Source: Mucilaginibacter gotjawali
GTDB taxonomy: Bacteria > Bacteroidota > Bacteroidia > Sphingobacteriales > Sphingobacteriaceae
DNA: 64,000 bases
Assembly: GCF_002355435.1 (NCBI RefSeq)
Contig: NZ_AP017313.1
Location: 496,001-560,000 of the forward strand
Direction of reading: 5' to 3'
Shown here: positions 53,702-63,759 of the stretch, piece after piece
How positions within the stretch are numbered: position 1 is the first letter of the stretch
How the letters are laid out: every line of letters starts with the position of its first letter
The notes under the pieces: model-generated
Databases searched by the model: none
Seen by the model: the letters and a program-made list of their open reading frames with translations, nothing else
Told to the model about the DNA's origin: nothing
Translations under genes and position numbers: made by a program

Positions 53702-54445
53702 ATGACACATCAATTTTATGGCGGTACCAGCGGTTTGCTGCTCGCTATGCCAAAGCGGGATTTTCCCCCTGAACACCACGATAAATCAAGACTGGCATTT
53801 TATGCCCTGCATCAAAACAGCATCGAGATCAACAGCTCGTTTTATAAACTGCCCCGGGCCAAAACGATCAGCAGGTGGGTTGCTGAGGTGCCGGATCAAT
53901 TTCTTTTCACCTTTAAGCTTTGGAAAGGGATCACGCATCAAAAAGAACTTTTGTTTAACAACAATGATGTCACCCGTTTTATGGAGGCGATATCGTCGGC
54001 TAATGAAAAAAGAGGATGCCTGCTGATCCAGTTTCCGCCAGGGCTTCAAGCTAACGCGAAACCGCAGTTACAGGAGCTTTTAAAGTCGGTTAAAGCATAT
54101 GACTGGCGGGCAGCGGTCGAATTCCGGCATCCGTCGTGGTACCGCGACAGCATATTCGAATTGTTGAATGCTTACCAGGCGGCGATGGTTATCCAGGATA
54201 TGCCCAAATCAGCTACTCCGCTGGAACTTACGGCTGATGCCCTCGTTTATCTGCGCTTCCACGGCCCTTCGGGTAATTACAAGGGCAGTTACAGCGAAGC
54301 ATTCCTCTCCGAATATGCAAACTATATAGCGGAGTGGCAGCAGGAAGGCCGGGCCGTGTTTTGTTATTTCAATAACACCGCGGGCGCCGCGCTCCAAAAC
54401 CTGAACTTTTTAAAGCACTGCCTGACTCAGATTTCACCAGGCTGA
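53702..54445 (+). CDS. DUF72 domain protein
   Basis: A 247-residue protein with the DUF72 pattern: GGTSGLLL start, YALHQNSIEINSSFYKLPRA, FLFTFKLWKGITHQ, RGCLLIQFPPG, VEFRHPSWY and LVYLRFHGPSGNYKGSYS with the late CYFNNT (Asn). It adopts a TIM-barrel-like fold; the family's activity is not established. It is short of the usual YGTSG start but otherwise complete. The 3' end overlaps the convergent small gene by 19 bp. Confidence 0.9.
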   Translation: MTHQFYGGTSGLLLAMPKRDFPPEHHDKSRLAFYALHQNSIEINSSFYKLPRAKTISRWVAEVPDQFLFTFKLWKGITHQKELLFNNNDVTRFMEAISSANEKRGCLLIQFPPGLQANAKPQLQELLKSVKAYDWRAAVEFRHPSWYRDSIFELLNAYQAAMVIQDMPKSATPLELTADALVYLRFHGPSGNYKGSYSEAFLSEYANYIAEWQQEGRAVFCYFNNTAGAALQNLNFLKHCLTQISPG

Positions 54446-54621
54446 ACACCAGGTGTTTCAGGCAAAGGCCTTTCCGCCGGGATCTCATCGGGTACTACCT
54501 GCGGGTCTTCGGCTGGCACTTCGGGTTCCGCGGGATCTGAAGGCCGGTTTATTTCGGGCCGTTCCTGTGGTACCGGCATTTCCGGTTTTTCGCCCGGGAA
54601 TGTATCATGTTGTTTTCCCAT
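54427..54621 (-). CDS. Small Pro/Glu-rich protein
   Basis: A 64-residue protein of low complexity: MGKQHDTFPGEKPEMPVPQE, then repeats of Pro-Glu and EVPAED/DEIPAE. About a third of the residues are Pro or Glu. No family is recognised. Start ATG 54621 is preferred over 54642, because the gene upstream ends at 54605 and overlaps by 17 bp, which suggests translational coupling. Likely an unstructured soluble protein. Confidence 0.6.
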   Translation of the reverse strand: MGKQHDTFPGEKPEMPVPQERPEINRPSDPAEPEVPAEDPQVVPDEIPAERPLPETPGVQPGEI

Positions 54622-55243
54622 TTTTCGCTTCTTGATATTCAATTAAACCATTTACCAGTTTTTGCCACTGCATTCCGGATAGGCCTACCCTGGCCATCAG
54701 CGCTATGGCAGTATTCCTGATCTTATCATGCAGGTCAACCCGTTCATTGTTTGGCGTTTCATTACGGCCGTGTGCGCCCGCGCTCAGTAGCAGTCCGTCA
54801 CGGCGCACTACAAAGGTGCTCGTTGACACGTCCTTATAAAAATGCGCTATCTCGGTATTATCTTTTCCCGGTTCAGGCATCGGGCGCACCGTCATCAGCG
54901 TATATTCTTCCGCTGTATTGGCGCCGCCCTCCGTCACCAGCTTTTCAATCATCACCCATTCCAGGCCGTCGCCGGCATCGGGGCCGGGTCCCGGCAGGTC
55001 GATACTGATGAACGCCCCTTGCCCGGCCATCTGGTCAACCTCAATGCCCAGGTTATTGCAAAGCGTAAATTTTGCCGAAGCGCCTCCGGCGTATGCGTGC
55101 CAGTTATTTACCGAAAGCATGCGCCCTGCAGCAGCCAGGAAAGCTTTATGCGCCGATTCCACGTTAGGGTATTTTTGCTCGTGTGTAAAATCAGTCTGCC
55201 GTCCGGTCTCCTGCGTAGGTAATTGATCTGACGCTGTTTTCAT
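54605..55243 (-). CDS. Hypothetical protein
   Basis: A 212-residue protein from ATG 55243 (MKTASDQLPTQETGRQTDFT); an ATG at 55300 would add a basic run (KNRKTRRGQRR) that looks like non-coding. The body has mixed helix/strand blocks with no known motif (FLAAAGRMLSVNNWHAYAGG, QMAGQGAFISIDLPGPGPDA, TFVVRRDGLLLSAGAHGRN). It is soluble and monotopic with no signal. The small Pro/Glu-rich gene is coupled to its end. Confidence 0.6.
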   Translation of the reverse strand: MKTASDQLPTQETGRQTDFTHEQKYPNVESAHKAFLAAAGRMLSVNNWHAYAGGASAKFTLCNNLGIEVDQMAGQGAFISIDLPGPGPDAGDGLEWVMIEKLVTEGGANTAEEYTLMTVRPMPEPGKDNTEIAHFYKDVSTSTFVVRRDGLLLSAGAHGRNETPNNERVDLHDKIRNTAIALMARVGLSGMQWQKLVNGLIEYQEAKNGKTT

Positions 55244-55399
55244 ATCTAAGCAACGTCTTTGACCGCGCCTTGTTTTCCGATTTTTCAATTTACTTTTCAC
55301 CGGTTTGTTGTTGCTTTTCGACCTGGGTGCCTTGAACCTGAGAAAATTGTTCTAATAACGAGGGTTAAATGAAGCAGCGGTTTTATGCCGGAATAAAAA

Positions 55400-55427
55400 A
55401 GCCACTTACAAATATTTGTAAGTGGCT
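55400..55427 (-). terminator. Terminator of tRNA-Ala, perfect palindrome
   Basis: A 28-bp perfect palindrome (AGCCACTTACAAAT with its complement) lies 10 bp past the tRNA 3' end on the minus strand. It is followed there by TTTTTT, so it is an intrinsic terminator. Confidence 0.85.
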
Positions 55428-55437
55428 GATTGTCAGG

Positions 55438-55511
<74 letters not shown>

Positions 55512-55692
55512 TTGTTTTTAGTTTGCAGCAGGCGGTGTGCAGGTTGCAGTTGTTTTACCGTTTCTTAAAAATGCCTGCAGCAAACTGATCTGCGGTCGGC
55601 AAAAGTAACAAAAAGTTGCTCAATGACAAACTTGTAAAACGAATTTTAAAAATTGCCTTTTTTTGCCCATTGTTACCTGACCGGCGACGCCC

Positions 55693-56739
55693 TTAAGCCT
55701 TCAGACTTCCGACTGGGGACTTAACCCCCCGCACCATCTGCTCCAGCGCATCGATCCAGGTAGGCGAATCGTTCAGGCTTTCCACCAGTTGTACGTGTTC
55801 GCCGCCGAGGGCTTTAAATTCGTCGCCATATTCAACCGTCACTTCGTAAACGGTTTCCAGGCAGTCGGCAACAAAGGCGGGGCAAAATACCAGCAGGCGC
55901 TTTTTTCCTTCGGCGGCCAGTTTGGCCACTACTTCGCTGGTATATGGCTGCACCCAGGGATCTTTTCCCAATCTCGATTGAAAACAAATAGAATATTTCT
56001 CTTTAGGGAGATTCAATTTTTCGGCGATCAGCCGGGCGGTATCATACGATTGTGCCGAATAGCAAAATTTGTTGGTATCATTAAGGGTATTGCAGCAATT
56101 GTCCACCTTTAAGCAATATTTGCCGGTATGGTCGCATTTGATCAGCTGGCGCTGCGGCAGGCCATGGAAACTGAACAGGATATGGTCGTAAGTTTCGGGT
56201 TTGTATTTTTTGCCATTGTTGGCAAAGGTTTCAATCATCAGCTCGTTATCATGAAACGAATTAACAAAAGAGATGGAGGGGATAGTTTGCCATTTGCGTA
56301 CCAGTTCCATCACCTTATCATAAACCGAGCCGGTACTTGCCGAAGCATATTGCGGGAATAAGGCGATCACCTGGATACTATCCACCAAAGCGGCTTTCAT
56401 CCTGTTTAACGCGGCTTCAATCGACGGGGTCTGGTAGCGCATGGCCAGTTCAACCATATACTCGCCGCCCAAACGTTCCTGCAATAACTGGTGTTGCAAT
56501 TGGCTGTAATACAACAGGGGAGAGCCGGTTTTATCGTGCCAGATGGCCTTATATAATTTGGCTGATTTTGGACTGCGGAACGGGGCGATAATGCCCTTTA
56601 CAAGGAGTGCCCTTGATACCGGGTTGATATCGATCACCCGAGGGTCCATTAAAAACTCATCCAGGTATTTACGAACGTCCCTGGTTTCCGGACTATCGGG
56701 CGTGCCCAAATTAACCAGTAAAACTCCTTTTTTCGACAT
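55693..56739 (-). CDS. hemH: Ferrochelatase
   Basis: A 348-residue enzyme that inserts Fe2+ into protoporphyrin IX, the last step of haem synthesis. Motifs are GVLLVNLGTPDSPETRDVRK, QVIALFPQYASASTGSVYDK, HILFSFHGLPQRQL (catalytic His) and VVAKLAAEGKKRLLVFCPAF with VADCLETVYE (Glu). The start at 56739 is chosen because a TATTTTTG promoter box covers the alternative ATG at 56754. The last residues are encoded in an AGTC-word array. Confidence 0.95.
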   Translation of the reverse strand: MSKKGVLLVNLGTPDSPETRDVRKYLDEFLMDPRVIDINPVSRALLVKGIIAPFRSPKSAKLYKAIWHDKTGSPLLYYSQLQHQLLQERLGGEYMVELAMRYQTPSIEAALNRMKAALVDSIQVIALFPQYASASTGSVYDKVMELVRKWQTIPSISFVNSFHDNELMIETFANNGKKYKPETYDHILFSFHGLPQRQLIKCDHTGKYCLKVDNCCNTLNDTNKFCYSAQSYDTARLIAEKLNLPKEKYSICFQSRLGKDPWVQPYTSEVVAKLAAEGKKRLLVFCPAFVADCLETVYEVTVEYGDEFKALGGEHVQLVESLNDSPTWIDALEQMVRGVKSPVGSLKA

Positions 56740-56751
56740 ATTATTGTTACG

Positions 56752-56759
56752 CAAAAATA
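56752..56759 (-). promoter_or_regulatory. -7 promoter box TATTTTTG for hemH
   Basis: TATTTTTG matches TAnnTTTG, 12 nt before the chosen start codon. The position rules out translation from the upstream ATG at 56754. Confidence 0.45.
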
Positions 56760-56899
56760 GTGATTAGAGATTGGAGATTAGTGTTTTTTTTTGTGTGAAA
56801 GAAAACAAGGAAAGTGAGGAAAGAAGAGCACGCGGATTTAATAAAATTCAACTGCCACTGATGCTTAAAATTTTGCCCGATCCCCCTAAAAGTTACTAA

Positions 56900-57751
56900 T
56901 TAATAAGCCTGCAAAACGCCTTTAACCTGTTGCATCAACCACATGGGGGTGGAGGTAGCGCCGGCAATGCCTACTTTATCGCCCGGAGCGAACATCGTAT
57001 TTTTTAATTCAGAGGGGGAAGATATAAAATAAGTATTGGGGTTATGCTTGCGGCAAACTTCATACAAAACTTTGCCGTTGGATGATTTTACTCCCGAAAC
57101 GAAGACAATCTTATCGAATTTTGCAGCAAATTTGGGCAGGTCCTGGTCACGGTTGGACACCTGGCGGCAAATGGTATCGTTGGCCTTCAGGTCATAGCCC
57201 CGTTGCAAAAGCTGGTCTTTAATACTGTAGAACTTCTCCATGCTTTTGGTGGTCTGGCTGTACAGTGTAATGTTTTTTGGCAGCTCCACATGATCCAGCT
57301 CGGCAATATCCTGGAAAACCAGTGCCTCATTATTGGTTTGCCCCTGCAGGCCAACAACTTCGGCATGGCCGTGTTTACCGAAAATCAGGATTTTTTCGTT
57401 GGCATCGAAAGAAGTTTTAATGCGGTTCTGCAGCTTTAAAACTACGGGGCAGGAGGCGTCAATCAGCGTAATATTATTTTCCAGGGCTATCCGGTAGGTA
57501 TCAGGCGCTTCGCCGTGCGCACGGATCAGCACTTTCTCATTCGACAGGTTAACCAAATCGGCATGTTCAATTATCCTTAAACCTTTTGCTTTTAAACGGG
57601 CAACCTCTTCATCATTATGCACAATATCGCCCAGGCAATATAAATAACCGTCTTCTTCCAGTATCTCTTCGGCCATATCAATGGCATATACTACGCCAAA
57701 GCAAAAGCCCGAATCCTGATCGATAGTAACCTGTAGCTGATAATCACCCAT
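56900..57751 (-). CDS. ispH: 4-hydroxy-3-methylbut-2-enyl diphosphate reductase
   Basis: A 283-residue Fe-S enzyme and last step of the MEP isoprenoid pathway. The cluster ligands are Cys17 (SGFCFGV), the Cys of DASCPVV and the Cys of NDTICRQVSNRDQ; the substrate-binding EEDGYLYCLGDIVHN and VSGVKSSNGKVLYEVC blocks are present. Size and motifs fit IspH. The promoter box is almost at the start codon, so the transcript may have little leader. Confidence 0.96.
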   Translation of the reverse strand: MGDYQLQVTIDQDSGFCFGVVYAIDMAEEILEEDGYLYCLGDIVHNDEEVARLKAKGLRIIEHADLVNLSNEKVLIRAHGEAPDTYRIALENNITLIDASCPVVLKLQNRIKTSFDANEKILIFGKHGHAEVVGLQGQTNNEALVFQDIAELDHVELPKNITLYSQTTKSMEKFYSIKDQLLQRGYDLKANDTICRQVSNRDQDLPKFAAKFDKIVFVSGVKSSNGKVLYEVCRKHNPNTYFISSPSELKNTMFAPGDKVGIAGATSTPMWLMQQVKGVLQAY

Positions 57752-57758
57752 TGTGCTG

Positions 57759-57766
57759 CAAAATTA
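57759..57766 (-). promoter_or_regulatory. -7 promoter box TAATTTTG near the ispH start
   Basis: TAATTTTG on the minus strand ends 7 nt before the ispH start codon; a nearly leaderless transcript is likely if it is used. Confidence 0.4.
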
Positions 57767-57770
57767 CGTT

Positions 57771-57810
57771 AAAAAGTCCGAAAGTCCGAAAAGTCGGTAA
57801 GTCCGAAAGT
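57771..57810. repeat. AGTCCGAA-word array, single arm
   Basis: AAAAAGTCCGAAAGTCCGAA, then AAGTCGGTAAGTCCGAAAGT, is a tandem of 8-9 nt words of the same family as 10930-10965. It lies directly upstream of the ispH promoter region. Confidence 0.65.
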
Positions 57811-57845
57811 GAAATTGCTTTTACACTCTCCATAGCAACACATAC

Positions 57846-58934
57846 CTATACCCTTCTTCCTTTCCAAACAACTGTTTTGGTAAGATGTTTTTGGATTGAG
57901 AGGAATGCGATAATGGCCATATTGATCATTTGAACGGGGTGCAGCAGGATATTGTATAACACATTTTGGCCTGCAGACAACGAAATCATCACACGGGTTA
58001 ATAAAATTAAACCTCCCATAAAAAAGATCAGGCTAAAATTGAGGGTCGTGATCACGATCATCGGGCCGCTCAGTAGCATCAGCAAATAAATCAATAATCC
58101 TGCAATGCTATAATTGAACGCCGCAAGTGCATTTTTGCTGAAACCGGTTATCGCTTCGCTGTAACTGCGGTACATGCGGCAATCCATCATACCGTTAGCC
58201 AGTAATACATCGCCATTGAACCCGGCAATTTTAACTTCGCGCATAATGCCGGCATCCTCAACTATCTTATCTTTTACAAGCTGGTGCCATGCATTTTGCC
58301 TGTAAACATCCGCATCAAAAAGCATAAACTGCCCGCAGGCTGTTGCCACAGCAGCACTTTTGGTTAAAAAAACCAGCCTGAGCGGCAATAAATTTAATAA
58401 CAAATAATGCAAAAGGGGCACCGTAACATGTTCACCAAAGGTTTCCATTTCCTGGTTGGCGAAAAGACTGAGCAAGGCCAGTTTATATAACTTCATCCGA
58501 TGAACGGCGCTGTTGATCAAACCGTTGTTCACCGTATCATCTGCATCTAAAAATAGAAGATAGTCGCCTTTAGCTTTGCCCGCCAATTGGTGGCAGGCAT
58601 GATTTTTACCCGTCCAGCCGTCAGGAAGTGTTCCGCCCTTTATTACGCTTACATGCTGATATTTAGCCGCATGGTCTGTACAGATCTGATAAGTATTATC
58701 CGATGATTCATCATCATACACAATAACCTCGTAGTTTTTATAATCCTGCAATTGGATTGCTTTTAATAGTTTAAGGATATTAGCCTCCTCATTGCGGGCA
58801 GGGATCAGTATCGAAACAAAATCGGTATAGTGCTTATTTACCCTGGTTAATTTTGGATTTGATAAAAAATTAAAAAGCGTTACGGTAAACCGCAAAACAA
58901 CAAAAAACAGGGTAACGGTAACAGCAATGATCAT
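57846..58934 (-). CDS. Family 2 glycosyltransferase, CrtQ/CruC-like
   Basis: A 362-residue GT-A type glycosyltransferase. An N-terminal helix (residues 4-22) is followed by SILIPARNEEANILKLLKAI and VIVYDDESSDNT (nucleotide-sugar binding); the metal-binding motif is LFLDADD. The GWTGKNHACHQLAGKAKGDY block is typical of carotenoid glucosyltransferase-type enzymes. Two or three C-terminal helices anchor it to the membrane. The exact substrate is not certain. The ispH gene lies on the same strand just downstream. Confidence 0.85.
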   Translation of the reverse strand: MIIAVTVTLFFVVLRFTVTLFNFLSNPKLTRVNKHYTDFVSILIPARNEEANILKLLKAIQLQDYKNYEVIVYDDESSDNTYQICTDHAAKYQHVSVIKGGTLPDGWTGKNHACHQLAGKAKGDYLLFLDADDTVNNGLINSAVHRMKLYKLALLSLFANQEMETFGEHVTVPLLHYLLLNLLPLRLVFLTKSAAVATACGQFMLFDADVYRQNAWHQLVKDKIVEDAGIMREVKIAGFNGDVLLANGMMDCRMYRSYSEAITGFSKNALAAFNYSIAGLLIYLLMLLSGPMIVITTLNFSLIFFMGGLILLTRVMISLSAGQNVLYNILLHPVQMINMAIIAFLSIQKHLTKTVVWKGRRV

Positions 58935-59079
58935 TTATTAATTCCCACTGCAAATAAGTAAATATACTTCATATAACAACGGATTATCACGCCTGTAAAT
59001 TGAGTTATAGTGGATCAGTGAATAGTCAATTATGGATAGTGGCGGTAATTTGTGAAAAGTGTTCACAATTAGCCGCTCA

Positions 59080-60300
59080 CTATTTTTTTTCAATATGGTT
59101 CAAAATGGTGTTAGTTGCCCCGGTATGCTCTTTTACATAAGTCAATATTTTTTTATTCGCGGCCGAATAAAAGGCATCATCGTTTACCAGGGTTTCCATA
59201 ATAGCGGTCAGTTGTTCTCCATTTGTAATGCTGAATCCCACCTTTAAAGCAACCAGGTCGTTCGCTTCTTTAAACCGGGTATAATTGGGGCCGAATATGA
59301 CAGGCAGGCCAAAAGCAGCGGCTTCCAGCGTGTTATGGATCCCCGCACCAAAACCGCCGCCAATATAGGCTATTTCTCCATACCGGTAAAGGGATGACAA
59401 CATTCCGATATTATCGATTACCAATACGCGCAGGTTACTAAAATTGCCATTTAAGCTGGAGATGATAGAATACCGGGCCGATGATTCCGTTGGCAGCAAT
59501 TCCATCAGGCGATCAAGTTGATCATTATCAATTTCGTGCGGGGCGATAATAAACTTCCAGCCGGGGTACCCGGCTACCAGTTCGGCTAAAAGGTATTCGT
59601 CTTCGGGCCAGGTGCTGCCTGCAATAAATACTTTTTGCCCGTTTTTAAATGCCGCTATCTGTGGCAGTTCTTTTGGGGCAAGCGCGTTCTGCCATACCCT
59701 GTCAAAACGGGTATCGCCGCTAACCGTAACTTGTTCTTTCCCTATTTTTTTCAATAATTGTTTCGACTTATCATCCTGCACAAAAAACCAGGTAACAAAG
59801 CCCAGCATTTTCCGGTGCAGTCCGCCATACCATTTAAAAAATATTTGTCCTGGTCTAAAAATACCAGAAATAATATACAATGGTATATCCCTGCGATACA
59901 TTTCCTTAAAAAAATTATACCAGTATTCGTATTTGGTAAATATAACCAGTTTGGGTTGAATCAAATCTAAAAATTCCTTTGCATTTCGCGCCGTATCAAG
60001 GGGTAAGTAATAAACGGCATCGGCAAGGATGGTGTTTTTTCTAACCTCGTATCCCGAGGGTGAAAAAAAAGTAATAACTATTTTATTTTCAGGATATTTT
60101 TGTCTTATCGCTTCTAAAACCGGGCGTCCTTGTTCAAATTCGCCCAGTGAAGAAAAATGAAACCAAATAGCATCCTTTTGACGTACAAAGGACTGTTTGC
60201 TACGACCGCTGATCCAGAGTTTCGCCTTTTTATTAAAAAAGGAAAATATCCAGACAACTACAAAATATAAACGTATTGCGGCATTGTATATTAGCAACAT
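59080..60300 (-). CDS. waaA: 3-deoxy-D-manno-octulosonic acid transferase
   Basis: A 406-residue Kdo transferase of the WaaA/KdtA type that adds Kdo to lipid A precursor. The N-terminal anchor helix is followed by IWFHFSSLGEFEQGRPVLEA, KIVITFFSPSGYEVRK, then YEYWYNFFKEMYRRDIPLY and a C-terminal domain with IAYIGGGFGAGIHNTLEAAA and FGPNYTRFKEA. Together these indicate an LPS-bearing Gram-negative cell. It lies 145 bp upstream of the glycosyltransferase gene on the same strand and divergent from ugd. Confidence 0.93.
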   Translation of the reverse strand: MLLIYNAAIRLYFVVVWIFSFFNKKAKLWISGRSKQSFVRQKDAIWFHFSSLGEFEQGRPVLEAIRQKYPENKIVITFFSPSGYEVRKNTILADAVYYLPLDTARNAKEFLDLIQPKLVIFTKYEYWYNFFKEMYRRDIPLYIISGIFRPGQIFFKWYGGLHRKMLGFVTWFFVQDDKSKQLLKKIGKEQVTVSGDTRFDRVWQNALAPKELPQIAAFKNGQKVFIAGSTWPEDEYLLAELVAGYPGWKFIIAPHEIDNDQLDRLMELLPTESSARYSIISSLNGNFSNLRVLVIDNIGMLSSLYRYGEIAYIGGGFGAGIHNTLEAAAFGLPVIFGPNYTRFKEANDLVALKVGFSITNGEQLTAIMETLVNDDAFYSAANKKILTYVKEHTGATNTILNHIEKK

Positions 60301-60362
60301 TTTGGTTTTGAATTAGTAACTTCGCAATCCGTAAAAGTATCACATTTTAAATATAAAAATCT

Positions 60363-61673
60363 ATGAAAATAGCAGTAGTTGGAACAGGTTATGTTGGCCT
60401 TGTTACGGGTACCTGTTTAGCCGAGACTGGTAACCAGGTAATCTGTGTTGATATCAACGAAAAGAAAGTAAAAATGATGCAGGATGGGCAACTGCCTATT
60501 TATGAGCCTGGTCTCGAACTTCTTTTCCACAGGAATATAAAACAGGAACGTTTACATTTTACTTCAAATCTTGCCGAAGCCATTGCTGAGGCAAAAATAA
60601 TTTTCCTTGCTTTGCCCACCCCGCCGGGGGGGGACGGCTCTGCCGATCTGAGCTATGTTTTGGGTGCTGCAAAAGACATTGCAAAACTAATTACTGATTA
60701 TAAGGTAATTGTAACCAAATCAACCGTGCCTGTTGGCACGGCAGATAAAGTTACAGCGGTAATGAATGCAAATACTACTATTGAGTTTGCAGTAGTATCA
60801 AACCCTGAGTTTTTAAGAGAAGGCGTGGCGGTTGAAGATTTTATGAAACCCGACCGCGTTGTTGTAGGTACAAAAGATGAACGCGCCCGCAAACTGATGG
60901 CAGAATTATATGCGCCATACGTAAGGCAGGGTAATCCTGTTATCTTTATGGACGAACGCTCCTCTGAATTAACAAAATATGCCGCCAACTCCTTTTTGGC
61001 TACCAAAATATCCTTTATGAACGAGATCGCCAATCTTTGCGAATTGGTAGGCGCTGATGTAGATATGGTGAGGCGCGGTATTGGCGCAGATAACCGTATC
61101 GGTAAAAGATTCCTGTTTTCGGGCATCGGTTATGGCGGCAGTTGCTTTCCAAAAGATGTACAGGCCCTGGCCAAATCATCCGAGGAAAATAAATACAATT
61201 TCAGAATCCTTAATTCGGTGATGGAGGTTAACGAAATTCAGAAAAAGGTATTGGTTGAAAAGGTAAAGAAATATTATAAAGGCGACATAAAAGGGAAAAA
61301 ATTTGCCATGTGGGGCCTTGCCTTTAAGCCCGAAACGGATGATATCCGCGAAGCGCCGGCATTATATATTATTGATGAGTTATTGGCGGCCGGCGCCGAA
61401 GTATCAGCCTTTGACCCGGAAGCGATGAAAAACGTTGAGGCATTATTCGGCGATAAGATAAAATATGCCGCCGACCAGTATGAGGCGATTGATGGCGCTG
61501 ATGCACTGCTTATCGTAACCGAATGGTCACTTTTCAGAACACCTGATTTTGACCAGATGGACAGCTTGTTAAAAGAAAAGGTTATTTTTGACGGACGTAA
61601 CTTATACGATTTGGATAAGATGATTGATTGCGGGTATTATTATAACAGCATCGGACGTAAAGAAATAAAATAA
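60363..61673 (+). CDS. ugd: UDP-glucose 6-dehydrogenase
   Basis: A 436-residue NAD-dependent enzyme that oxidises UDP-glucose to UDP-glucuronate. The NAD site is [17 protein letters not shown], the catalytic Cys261 is in [14 protein letters not shown], and [18 protein letters not shown] is present. It is the first of three tightly packed genes that make UDP-sugar precursors. A G8 run at 60626-60633 lies in the codons for Pro-Gly-Gly-Asp and could slip. A TAACTTCG near 60317 may be its promoter. The next gene starts on its stop codon (1-bp overlap). Confidence 0.96.
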   Translation: MKIAVVGTGYVGLVTGTCLAETGNQVICVDINEKKVKMMQDGQLPIYEPGLELLFHRNIKQERLHFTSNLAEAIAEAKIIFLALPTPPGGDGSADLSYVLGAAKDIAKLITDYKVIVTKSTVPVGTADKVTAVMNANTTIEFAVVSNPEFLREGVAVEDFMKPDRVVVGTKDERARKLMAELYAPYVRQGNPVIFMDERSSELTKYAANSFLATKISFMNEIANLCELVGADVDMVRRGIGADNRIGKRFLFSGIGYGGSCFPKDVQALAKSSEENKYNFRILNSVMEVNEIQKKVLVEKVKKYYKGDIKGKKFAMWGLAFKPETDDIREAPALYIIDELLAAGAEVSAFDPEAMKNVEALFGDKIKYAADQYEAIDGADALLIVTEWSLFRTPDFDQMDSLLKEKVIFDGRNLYDLDKMIDCGYYYNSIGRKEIK

Positions 61674-62659
61674 TGGCTGAACGGAAAAGAATATTAATAA
61701 CAGGCGCTGCGGGTTTTTTAGGTTCACATTTGTGCGACAGGTTTATTAAAGATGATTACCATGTAATTGGCATGGATAACCTGATAACCGGCGATTTGCG
61801 CAATATCGAGCACCTTTTTAAACTGGAAAATTTTGAGTTTTATAATCATGATGTTTCCAAATTTGTTTACGTGCCGGGCGATCTTCACTATATCCTGCAT
61901 TTCGCCTCGCCCGCAAGCCCGATCGATTATTTAAAGATCCCGATTCAAACGTTAAAGGTGGGCTCGCTGGGTACGCACAACCTGTTGGGCCTGGCCAGGG
62001 CCAAAAACGCAAGGATGCTGATCGCGTCAACCTCCGAAGTTTATGGTGATCCAAGCGTAAACCCGCAACCCGAAGAATACTGGGGCAATGTTAACCCCGT
62101 GGGTCCAAGGGGTGTATATGACGAAGCCAAACGTTTCCAGGAAGCCATTACCATGGCTTACCATACTTTCCATGGCCTGGAAACCCGGATTATCCGGATA
62201 TTTAACACTTACGGACCCCGCATGCGGCTTAACGACGGGCGCGTATTACCTGCATTCATAGGCCAGGCCCTGCGTGGCGAATCATTGACCATGTTTGGCG
62301 ACGGTTCACAAACCAGATCGTTTTGTTATGTTGACGACCTGGTTGAAGGCATCGTTCGCCTGCTTTTCAGCGACTATGCCCAGCCGATGAATATTGGTAA
62401 CCCCGACGAAATTACCATACGGGAATTTGGCGAGGAGATCATCAAGCTGACAGGGACAGATCAAAAGCTGATCAGCCTGCCTTTGCCCACTGACGACCCC
62501 AAACAACGCAGGCCGGATATTACAAAAGCCAAAAGTATACTTGGCTGGGAGCCCAAAGTATCACGCAGCGAGGGCTTGAAGATCACTTTTGAATATTTCA
62601 AATCATTGCCTGAAAAAGAGATACAGCATAAGGATTTCACTTATTATAACAAACACTAA
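61673..62659 (+). CDS. UDP-glucuronate decarboxylase (UDP-xylose synthase type)
   Basis: A 328-residue extended SDR enzyme that turns UDP-glucuronate into UDP-xylose. It has [14 protein letters not shown], the catalytic YDEAKRFQE (YxxxK), [10 protein letters not shown] and [19 protein letters not shown]. The last block marks UXS-type enzymes. Its substrate is the product of the preceding gene. ATG overlaps the ugd stop by 1 bp, and galE overlaps its stop by 1 bp, so the three genes are one operon. Confidence 0.93.
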   Translation: MAERKRILITGAAGFLGSHLCDRFIKDDYHVIGMDNLITGDLRNIEHLFKLENFEFYNHDVSKFVYVPGDLHYILHFASPASPIDYLKIPIQTLKVGSLGTHNLLGLARAKNARMLIASTSEVYGDPSVNPQPEEYWGNVNPVGPRGVYDEAKRFQEAITMAYHTFHGLETRIIRIFNTYGPRMRLNDGRVLPAFIGQALRGESLTMFGDGSQTRSFCYVDDLVEGIVRLLFSDYAQPMNIGNPDEITIREFGEEIIKLTGTDQKLISLPLPTDDPKQRRPDITKAKSILGWEPKVSRSEGLKITFEYFKSLPEKEIQHKDFTYYNKH

Positions 62660-63681
62660 TGGCTAAAATATTAGTAACGGGCGGATTAGGCTACATCGGT
62701 TCGCATACTGTTGTTGAATTGGTAAACGCCGGTTTCGAGCCTGTAATAGTAGATGACCTTTCCAACTCGCATCACCAGATATTAGATCAATTAAGTAAAA
62801 TAATCGGTTTTAAACCCGCTTTTTACCAGTTTGACCTTTGCGACGAAAATAAGTTAAAAGAATTTGCTGCCGCAGAGCCTGATCTTGAAGGTATTATTCA
62901 TTTTGCTGCGTTTAAAGCAGTGGGCGAATCAGTAAATAATCCTCTAAAATACTACCATAATAATTTAGCCTCGCTGTTAAATTTATTGCGGCAGTATAGC
63001 GGTAAAACATTGAATTTTGTATTTTCATCCAGCTGCACGGTTTACGGGCAGCCGGATGAACTGCCTGTTACCGAAAATGCTGCGGTAAAACCTGCACAGT
63101 CACCCTATGGCAATACCAAACAAATTGCTGAAGAAATACTTAAAGATGCAGTTGTATCTGGCGATGCCAAAAAAGTTATTGCCTTAAGATATTTTAACCC
63201 GGTTGGCGCGCATGAATCGGCCCTGATTGGTGAGCTTCCAATTGGTGTGCCGCAAAACCTGGTGCCTTTTATCACCCAAACGGCCATTGGCAAACGGGAA
63301 AAAATTACCGTGTTTGGTAATGACTATGATACCAGGGATGGCAGTTGTGTACGCGACTATATACACGTGGTTGACCTTGCCAAAGCCCATGTGGCAGCGT
63401 TAAAATTAATGGAAGGCGAAACATTTGCCGGGTACGATGTTTTTAACTTAGGCACCGGCAACGGTAACACAGTTTTAGAAGTAATTAATGCTTTTGAACG
63501 CGCTACGGGTGTTAAATTAAATTATGAAATCGGGCCGCGCAGGAGCGGTGACGTGGAAAAGGTTTGGGGAGATGTAACCAAATCAGCAAAGCAGTTGCAC
63601 TGGAGGGCGCAAATAGGGCTTGATACCATGATGTCTTCTGCCTGGGCCTGGGAGCAATATTTATCTGAAAATCCTATTTAA
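62659..63681 (+). CDS. galE: UDP-glucose 4-epimerase
   Basis: A 340-residue extended SDR that interconverts UDP-glucose and UDP-galactose. It has GGLGYIGSHTVVELVNAG, SSSCTVYGQPDELPVTE, the catalytic SPYGNTKQIAE (YxxxK) and ALRYFNPVGAHESALIGELP, and the closing DTMMSSAWAWEQYLSENP. Length and order are normal. It is the third gene of the nucleotide-sugar operon. It likely supplies UDP-galactose to an exopolysaccharide or LPS locus beyond the window. Confidence 0.95.
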   Translation: MAKILVTGGLGYIGSHTVVELVNAGFEPVIVDDLSNSHHQILDQLSKIIGFKPAFYQFDLCDENKLKEFAAAEPDLEGIIHFAAFKAVGESVNNPLKYYHNNLASLLNLLRQYSGKTLNFVFSSSCTVYGQPDELPVTENAAVKPAQSPYGNTKQIAEEILKDAVVSGDAKKVIALRYFNPVGAHESALIGELPIGVPQNLVPFITQTAIGKREKITVFGNDYDTRDGSCVRDYIHVVDLAKAHVAALKLMEGETFAGYDVFNLGTGNGNTVLEVINAFERATGVKLNYEIGPRRSGDVEKVWGDVTKSAKQLHWRAQIGLDTMMSSAWAWEQYLSENPI

Positions 63682-63744
63682 TACTATTTTCGTAGGTTAA
63701 ATTAATGCAAAAAAAATGTAGGCCGTGAATTCGGATGCATTGTT

Positions 63745-63752
63745 TACCTTTG
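63745..63752 (+). promoter_or_regulatory. -7 promoter box TACCTTTG before the last gene
   Basis: TACCTTTG is a full TAnnTTTG match, about 185 nt upstream of the next ATG. If used, it gives a long leader RNA. Confidence 0.45.
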
Positions 63753-63759
63753 CAGCCCG

